DNA of 64,000 nucleotides from Phycisphaera sp. (GTDB lineage: Bacteria; Planctomycetota; Phycisphaerae; Phycisphaerales; SM1A02): NCBI GenBank assembly GCA_016124975.1, contig WGMP01000035.1:1-64000 (forward strand), given 5' to 3'. The stretch's first letter is position 1. Each line of letters begins with the position of its first letter. This document shows positions 58,956-64,000 of this stretch, piece by piece. The notes under the pieces were generated by a model. That model ran no database searches. It worked only from the letters and a program-made list of their open reading frames with translations, and was not told the origin of the DNA. Position numbers and translations under genes: made by a program.

Positions 58956-61900
58956 TCGCCGTCCTCCAGCGTGTCCCTGCGAAGGGTGAGAAGGTCGCGC
59001 AGCTGGCCCGTCGAGAGTTCGGTGAGCCACGACTCGCCCGCGCCGATGATCTGCTGCGCGAGCTCGGTCTTCTGCTCGATCATCTGGTCGATGCGCTCCT
59101 CGAGCGTGCCTTCCGAGATCATCTTGTGCACGTTCACCGTGCGGTGCTGGCCGATGCGGAACGCGCGGTCGGTCGCCTGGTTCTCGACCGCGGGGTTCCA
59201 CCAGCGGTCGAAGTGGAACACATGGTTCGCGGCCGTGAGGTTGAGGCCGACGCCGCCAGCCTTCAGCGACAGGACGAAGATCGGGCACGCGGGGTCGTTC
59301 GACTGGAAGCGCTCGATGAGGTGCTCGCGCTTCGCCTGCGGCGTGCCGCCGTGGAGGAAGAGCGCCTCGGTGTCGAGCTCCTGCCGCAGCATCGCGACGA
59401 GGAGATGCCCCATCTGGCGGTACTGCGTGAAGATGAGCGCGCGGTCGCCCGCCGCGATCACTTCGTCGACCATCTCCATCATGCGCATCGCCTTGCCCGA
59501 GCGCGCGGAGAGCTTCTCCCCGGGCTTGAGCGTGGGCAGCGGCACAGCGTCGTCGTCGTCCGCGCCCTGGCGCAGGAAGTGGGCGGGGTGGTTGCACACC
59601 TGCTTCAGCTTCACGAGCGCAGAGAGGACGAGGCCGCGTCGCTTCATGCCTTCCGAGTTGTCGACGCGGGTCAGCATGTCGTTCACGACCGAGTCGTAGA
59701 GCTGCGCCTGCTCCGCCGTGAGCGGGACGTTCTGACGCGTCTCGACGAGCGGCGGCAGGTCGGTGATGACGGTCGGGTCGGTCTTCAGGCGCCGCAGCAC
59801 GAAAGGCCGCACGAGGCTCTTGAGGCGATCGGCCTGGCGACGGTCCTTGTGGCGCTCGATCGGCGCCGCGAAGCGCCTGCGGAAGTCGCCCTGCGTGCCG
59901 AGGTAGCCGGGCGTGCAGAACTCGAGGATCGACCAGAGCTCGCTCAGGCGGTTCTCGACGGGGGTGCCCGTCAGCGCGATGCGGTGGCTCGTGCGCAGCG
60001 CGCGGATCGACGCGGTCTGCTTGGTCGGCGGGTTCTTGATGTGCTGCGCTTCGTCGAGGGTGACGCGCCGCCAGTGAACGCGCTCGAGGCTCTCCTTGTC
60101 GCGCACGACGAGCGCGTAGGTCGTCACGACGACATCCGACGAGAGCGCCGTCTCGACGAACTTCTCGCCGATCGGGCGCTCGAGGCCGTGGTGGACATGC
60201 ACCACGAGCTCGGGCGCGAAGCGGTGGAGCTCGCGGTTCCAGTTGCCGACGACCGACATCGGGCAGACGAGGAGCGTCGGGCCGACCACGCGGCCCTGCG
60301 CGCGCTGGCGCTCGTGCTGGAGAAGCGCGATCAGCTGCACGGTCTTGCCGAGGCCCATGTCGTCGGCGAGGCAGCCGCCGAGGCCGAAGCGATCGAGGAA
60401 CGCAAGCCACGAGAGGCCCTGCTGCTGGTACGGGCGCAGCGTGCCCTGGAAACGCTCGGGCGGGTCGACGATCGTGAAGCGCTCGTCGCCCTTGAAGCCG
60501 AGGAGCTCGCTCACCCAGCCCTGCGCGTCGAGACCGAGGATCGGAAGCCCCGTCTCGGGGCCGTCGAGGCCGTTGCCGAGGCGGATCGCCTGCATCACCG
60601 TCATCTGGCCGCCGGGATGCTCCTTCAGGAACCGCACCGCGCCATGGAGGTCGTCGGGGCGGATCTCCACCCACTGGCCGTTCACGCGCAGAAGCGGCGA
60701 GCCTTGTCCCGCGAGCCGCTGGAACGCGTCGATCGAGAGCGTCTGGTCGCCGAGCGCAATCTGCCACGAGTAGTTGACGAGGCTGTGGAGCCCGAGGTGG
60801 CTGCCTTCGCCGTCGGGGCCCGAACCGCCGCCGACAGGCGCGGATCCGTCGCCCGAATCGATGAGAAGCCGCGCACCGAGGCGGCTCGCGGGCTGGCCCC
60901 ACCAGCTCGGCGCAAGCACCACGAAGCCCGACTCCATGAGGATCGGGCGGAAGTCGCGCAGGAACGCGTAGGCCTCCGTCGTCGAGAGCTCGATTCCCGC
61001 GGGCGTCGCGCTCTCGAGCGCGCGCTCGACGCGCGGCCAGATGCGCGCCGCGCGCGCGAGCTCCGCAAGGAGCACATCGCCCGCGGGCTCGTCTTCGCCG
61101 CCGAAGCGCGCGAGGAGGCCGCGCAGGCCGTCGGTGCCCTGCGCCCAGATCTGCTCGGCGTCGATGACGACGGGCGGGTCGTCGTTCGTGATGAGCTTGA
61201 AGGCGATCTGCCACTGCGCGTGGCGGCCGAGCTCGTCGTTCGCGTCGAAACTCGTCGGATCGGGCTCGGTCAGTTCGAACGCGAGGCGCACGAAGCGCGA
61301 CTCGCTTGCCGCGTCGAGCGACGAGAGCCACTGCCGCGCGCCGCGCATCAGGTGCGTGTCCGAGCTCTTCAGGCCCGCCACCGTGCCGTCGCGGCCGAGA
61401 AGGCCCGTGAGCCACGCCACATGCGGGTCGACAGACGGATCGCGCTCCTCGATCGCGTCGCCATAGCTCTCCGACTCGAGCACCGCGCGCACCTCGGCGT
61501 CGATGAAGCCGATGAGCGCGGCCTCGATGATCGCCCACGGCTGCCCGCGGAACTCGTCGTCGACCGCGCGCACGCTCGCGGGAATCGCTGAGAGAAGCGC
61601 CTCGAGCCGCTGGGCGGGCGCGCCGTCGGCGAGCCACGGCTGCCACACCGCGCGGAAGCGTCCCGACTTGTCCTGGATGAGCGACGGCACCACGCGCTGG
61701 TCGGCGATCAGATCGGCGGCGAGGTCGGCGACCTCGCGCCAGAAGCGAAGCTCATGCCCAACGAAGAGGCCCGGCGCGAGCGGACGCTCGTCGTCGTCGA
61801 CGGTGAGCAGGAAGCGCAGGGCCGCGGGGCACTCGACGGCGAGCGCGGGCACCTCGACCGACGCGAGGTGTGCGATCGGTTCGTCGCTCATGCCGAGCGC

Positions 61901-62224
61901 GTTCGCGAGGCGATCGCTCGGAAGCGGCATCACCCGCGCATCGGCCGTCGTCGCAGGAAGCGTGAGGCGCACCTGCGCCGGCTCGGCGCAGAGGTCGTCG
62001 CCTGCGAGGATTCCCGCCGACAGCAACAGCCCGCGCAGCGCGCCAGCGTCGCACGCAAAGGGATGTCGGAAAGCGCCTGCGGCGGGCGCCGTGGGTTCGG
62101 ATGACTCGGAGTCGGCGTCGCCCGCCACGCGCTGCAGAACCGCAAGCGCGGGGGTCGCGGCGTTCGCGTCTTCTGCCCAAAGGTGGAGCCGTTCGCTGGT
62201 CCAGACTGCGTGGAGGACGATCAT
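58952..62224 (-). CDS. SNF2-family DNA-dependent ATPase
   Basis: The 1090-residue protein has a complete SNF2 core: motif I CLADDMGLGKT (about 618-628), DEAQ in VTLDEAQHIKNPPTKQ, motif III LTGTPVENRLSELWSIL, and the C-terminal helicase half with FTQYRQMGHLLVAML, LSLKAGGVGLNLTAANHVFH and DRAFRIGQHRTVNVHK. About 550 residues before the core contain the bacterial SNF2-associated region (QWVEIRPDDLHGAVRFLKEH). Proteins of this type (HepA/RapA-like in broad sense) move along duplex DNA and remodel protein-DNA complexes; the target is unknown. It is translationally coupled to the SWIM gene. The start ATG is 133 bases from tRNA-Lys. Confidence 0.93.
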   Translation of the reverse strand: MIVLHAVWTSERLHLWAEDANAATPALAVLQRVAGDADSESSEPTAPAAGAFRHPFACDAGALRGLLLSAGILAGDDLCAEPAQVRLTLPATTADARVMPLPSDRLANALGMSDEPIAHLASVEVPALAVECPAALRFLLTVDDDERPLAPGLFVGHELRFWREVADLAADLIADQRVVPSLIQDKSGRFRAVWQPWLADGAPAQRLEALLSAIPASVRAVDDEFRGQPWAIIEAALIGFIDAEVRAVLESESYGDAIEERDPSVDPHVAWLTGLLGRDGTVAGLKSSDTHLMRGARQWLSSLDAASESRFVRLAFELTEPDPTSFDANDELGRHAQWQIAFKLITNDDPPVVIDAEQIWAQGTDGLRGLLARFGGEDEPAGDVLLAELARAARIWPRVERALESATPAGIELSTTEAYAFLRDFRPILMESGFVVLAPSWWGQPASRLGARLLIDSGDGSAPVGGGSGPDGEGSHLGLHSLVNYSWQIALGDQTLSIDAFQRLAGQGSPLLRVNGQWVEIRPDDLHGAVRFLKEHPGGQMTVMQAIRLGNGLDGPETGLPILGLDAQGWVSELLGFKGDERFTIVDPPERFQGTLRPYQQQGLSWLAFLDRFGLGGCLADDMGLGKTVQLIALLQHERQRAQGRVVGPTLLVCPMSVVGNWNRELHRFAPELVVHVHHGLERPIGEKFVETALSSDVVVTTYALVVRDKESLERVHWRRVTLDEAQHIKNPPTKQTASIRALRTSHRIALTGTPVENRLSELWSILEFCTPGYLGTQGDFRRRFAAPIERHKDRRQADRLKSLVRPFVLRRLKTDPTVITDLPPLVETRQNVPLTAEQAQLYDSVVNDMLTRVDNSEGMKRRGLVLSALVKLKQVCNHPAHFLRQGADDDDAVPLPTLKPGEKLSARSGKAMRMMEMVDEVIAAGDRALIFTQYRQMGHLLVAMLRQELDTEALFLHGGTPQAKREHLIERFQSNDPACPIFVLSLKAGGVGLNLTAANHVFHFDRWWNPAVENQATDRAFRIGQHRTVNVHKMISEGTLEERIDQMIEQKTELAQQIIGAGESWLTELSTGQLRDLLTLRRDTLEDGE

Positions 62225-62254
62225 GATGCGGAACGCTTCCTCTGCGGGTGTGCC

Positions 62255-62294
62255 GTGGTCTGTCGTGGTCTGCCGTGTTCTGTCGTCTTCTCTC
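62255..62294. repeat. 10-base tandem repeat between snf2 and tRNA-Lys
   Basis: Four degenerate units of GTGGTCTGYC in the gap between the SNF2 start and tRNA-Lys. Confidence 0.7.
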
Positions 62295-62308
62295 GTGTCC
62301 CTGAACTC

Positions 62309-62324
62309 CGCCTCCTGCGAGGCG
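62309..62324 (-). terminator. Hairpin downstream of tRNA-Lys
   Basis: CGCCTC-CTGC-GAGGCG forms a 6-pair stem, 34 bases beyond the 3' end of the minus-strand tRNA. There is no clear U-tract. Confidence 0.4.
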
Positions 62325-62357
62325 AGCGCGACTGGTCGGCGTCCGGTCGGCCGCCAG

Positions 62358-62430
62358 TGATTGCGCTGGGACTCGAACCCAGGACCTACGGCTTAAAAGG
62401 CCGCTGCTCTACCGACTGAGCTACGCAATC
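62358..62430 (-). tRNA. tRNA-Lys (anticodon TTT)
   Basis: The 73-base gene has a perfect acceptor stem (GATTGCG / CGCAATC), D-arm GCTCAGTCGGTAGAGC, anticodon loop CTTTTAA giving TTT, and T-arm CTGGGTTCGAGTCCCAG. CCA is not encoded. Confidence 0.96.
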
Positions 62431-62483
62431 GCGAAGAGAAACAGTGTAGCCGAACCCCGCGCCGCCGCCCCAAACCGCCTCGG

Positions 62484-62519
62484 GCGGGGCCTCGTGCGGG
62501 GCCTCGCGCGGGGCCTCGC
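62484..62519. repeat. 12-base GC-rich tandem repeat
   Basis: Three units of GCGGGGCCTCGY with partial copies at both ends, just upstream of tRNA-Lys on its strand. Confidence 0.85.
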
Positions 62520-62631
62520 GCGGGTGTCGCGTGGGCCACCTGCGGGCTGCGCGGGAATCCCAGTGCGCGGCTCAACCGCACAGACGGAACAGCCGATAGG
62601 ACTCGGCGAGGTCCCCGTACGGAGAATCCCC

Positions 62632-64000
62632 ATGCCCGTTGAAAGCGCCCTTAGGAAGCCCGCAGCCACCGTCCGCATCGCAACCGTCGGTCGCGCCGCC
62701 GTCGCGTCGCTCGCGGCCGTCGTGGCCCTGTGCGGCTGCAGCGCGGTCCAGTCCGTCGCCGATGGCGTCGGGTCGCTTTCGACGCGCAAGGCGGACGCAG
62801 TTCCCGAGCGACGAACCGTCGCCGCGAGCGCAACCCCTGTGTCGACCTCTTCCGCGCGCATGGGCACGGTGTCGCGTTCGCGCGCGTCGACGCCCTCCTT
62901 CGCGGGTGATGACTTCGACGCCGAGACCCCCGATTTCGCCACCGATGGCGGCGATGGCGCCTCGAGCCACCGCGCCAGCGTCAACGCGCCGCTCTCCGTT
63001 CCCGATGCCTCGATGAGCGCCGCGGTCCGCCGCGCGAGCCTCGCGGTTCCGGGCGTCTATGCCCCTGCGAAGTCGGCCGATGCCGACGACTTCTCCGAGG
63101 GCGCGTCCAACCTCTCGCAGGTCAGCTTCGCGGTAGAGGGCGGCGATTACTCGCCCGATGTCGACCGCACGGGCAGCTTCATCGTCTTCGCCTCGACGCA
63201 GCACCGCACGACCTTCGACCTCTACAGGAAGTCCGTCGACGGCCGCACCGTGACGCAGATCACGACCGACCCGAGCGACGACCTCATGCCCGCGATCTCG
63301 CCCGACGGCACGAAGATCGCCTTCGCCTCGAACCGCAACGGCAACTGGGACATCTTCACGATGCCCGTCGGCGGCGGCGCGGCCACGCAGATCACCTTCG
63401 ATGTCGACGAAGAGGTCCAGCCCACCTGGGCGCCAGACGGCAAGCGCCTCGCCTTCAGCCGCAAGAACGGCCGCTCGGGCGCATGGGAGATCTGGATCGT
63501 CGACACCACGACCCCTGGCCTGCGCACCTTCGTGTGCGAGGGCTTCCTGCCGCGATGGTCGCCCGACGCGGCGTCGGACAAGCTCCTCTTCCAGCGCGCC
63601 CGCCAGCGTGGCTCGCGGCTCTACGGGATCTGGACCATCGACATCGTGCGCGGCGAGGGCATCAACCCGACCGAAGTCCTCAGCGCGCGCAACGCAGCGA
63701 TCCTCCAGCCGAGCTGGTCGCCCGACGGCACGCAGATCGTTTTCACGACCGTCGCGGACCCTGATTCTGACTTCGACTGGCCCGATCGCTCCGACATCTG
63801 GGTGATCAGCGCAGACGGCACCTCGCGCAGCGCGCTGACCAACGACCAGTACCGCAACATGCAGCCGATCTGGGCCGCGGACGGACGGATCTACTTCGTG
63901 TCGAACCGCAGCGGCATCGAGAATGTCTGGGCGATGACCGCAGATCGCACCACGATCGAGAAGAATTCGGCTGAGATCGCTGCAGGACGCAAGGTGAAGG
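62632..64000 (+). CDS. TolB-like beta-propeller lipoprotein (3' end outside the window)
   Basis: This gene is missing from the ORF track because its stop lies beyond 64000. The ATG at 62632 has GGAG 7 bases upstream and opens a continuous frame of 456 codons. A signal peptide (AAVASLAAVVALCGC-SA) gives a lipoprotein. After a Ser/Ala/Asp-rich linker (to about 155) come TolB/WD40-like PD40 repeats: MPAISPDGTKIAFASNRNGN, PTWAPDGKRLAFSRKNGRSG, PSWSPDGTQIVFTTVADPDS, and PIWAADGRIYFVSNRSGIEN. TolB acts with Pal in outer-membrane integrity, but TolB is not normally a lipoprotein and no tol-pal gene is seen, so a different propeller protein is possible. Confidence 0.8.
   Translation, partial: MPVESALRKPAATVRIATVGRAAVASLAAVVALCGCSAVQSVADGVGSLSTRKADAVPERRTVAASATPVSTSSARMGTVSRSRASTPSFAGDDFDAETPDFATDGGDGASSHRASVNAPLSVPDASMSAAVRRASLAVPGVYAPAKSADADDFSEGASNLSQVSFAVEGGDYSPDVDRTGSFIVFASTQHRTTFDLYRKSVDGRTVTQITTDPSDDLMPAISPDGTKIAFASNRNGNWDIFTMPVGGGAATQITFDVDEEVQPTWAPDGKRLAFSRKNGRSGAWEIWIVDTTTPGLRTFVCEGFLPRWSPDAASDKLLFQRARQRGSRLYGIWTIDIVRGEGINPTEVLSARNAAILQPSWSPDGTQIVFTTVADPDSDFDWPDRSDIWVISADGTSRSALTNDQYRNMQPIWAADGRIYFVSNRSGIENVWAMTADRTTIEKNSAEIAAGRKVK

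Noticed and set aside
57921-61646. 1241-residue minus-strand ORF
   Set aside because: Only its last 344 residues (SWIM protein) are real; the first 900 are a shifted frame of the SNF2 gene.

Overview
This 64 kb window comes from a high-GC bacterium that is most likely a planctomycete of the Phycisphaerae type. That placement is inferred from gene families: a secreted protease ending in a dockerin-like EF-hand repeat, a secreted protein with a C-terminal sorting tail of hydrophobic residues plus an arginine run, a translationally linked ECF sigma factor and Ser/Thr kinase with WD40 repeats, several lipoproteins, and an SNF2/SWIM pair. No 16S rRNA gene is present, so the assignment is not proven.

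Layout. 0-13.2 kb: the 3' part of a secreted metalloprotease, then the L11/L1/L10/L7-L12 and RpoB/RpoC genes (rplKAJL-rpoBC), without secE-nusG upstream and without rpsL-rpsG downstream; a perfect hairpin terminator closes rpoC. 13.3-21.9 kb: tyrosine catabolism (homogentisate dioxygenase and fumarylacetoacetase, the latter coupled to an unknown protein), interleaved with a DUF192 protein and the ECF sigma factor/kinase pair. 22-26.9 kb: an envelope operon of a CsgG/LpoB-like double-domain protein with PEGA tail, a COG3014-like lipoprotein, a YcfL-like lipoprotein and LpoB. 27-30.4 kb: a lipoprotein, a divergent MFS exporter and a tiny lipoprotein. 30.5-39.5 kb: the imuA-imuB-dnaE2 mutagenesis cassette, all three proteins inflated by low-complexity insertions, with in-frame minisatellites and a roughly 1 kb repeat-filled upstream region. 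40.4-42.1 kb: tRNA-Leu(CAA) and guaB, which share a hairpin terminator. 42.2-47.1 kb: a PilT-type ATPase, a membrane-anchored GspE/PilB paralogue whose ATPase motifs have decayed, and a CvpA-like membrane protein. 47.2-48.7 kb: a YraN-type nuclease-family protein and a repeat field that includes a telomere-like octamer array. 48.7-56.7 kb: a SurA-like lipoprotein, a DUF1844 protein, and sdhC-sdhA separated from sdhB by an opposed pair encoding a UbiA-family transferase and a GT-C-like membrane protein. 56.8-62.2 kb: a tandem REPIN-like element, a secreted sorting-tag protein, and a coupled SNF2 helicase/SWIM-finger pair. 62.3-64 kb: tRNA-Lys(TTT) and a TolB-like lipoprotein that runs off the window and is absent from the ORF track.

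Most long ORFs in the track are antisense or frame-shifted shadows of these genes, as expected at this GC content. The parts most worth a second look are the decayed GspE-like protein beside an intact PilT, the inflated repeat-bearing imu cassette, the LpoB-centred envelope operon, the paired GNRA-tetraloop hairpins before rplL, and the UbiA/GT pair lodged inside the sdh locus.
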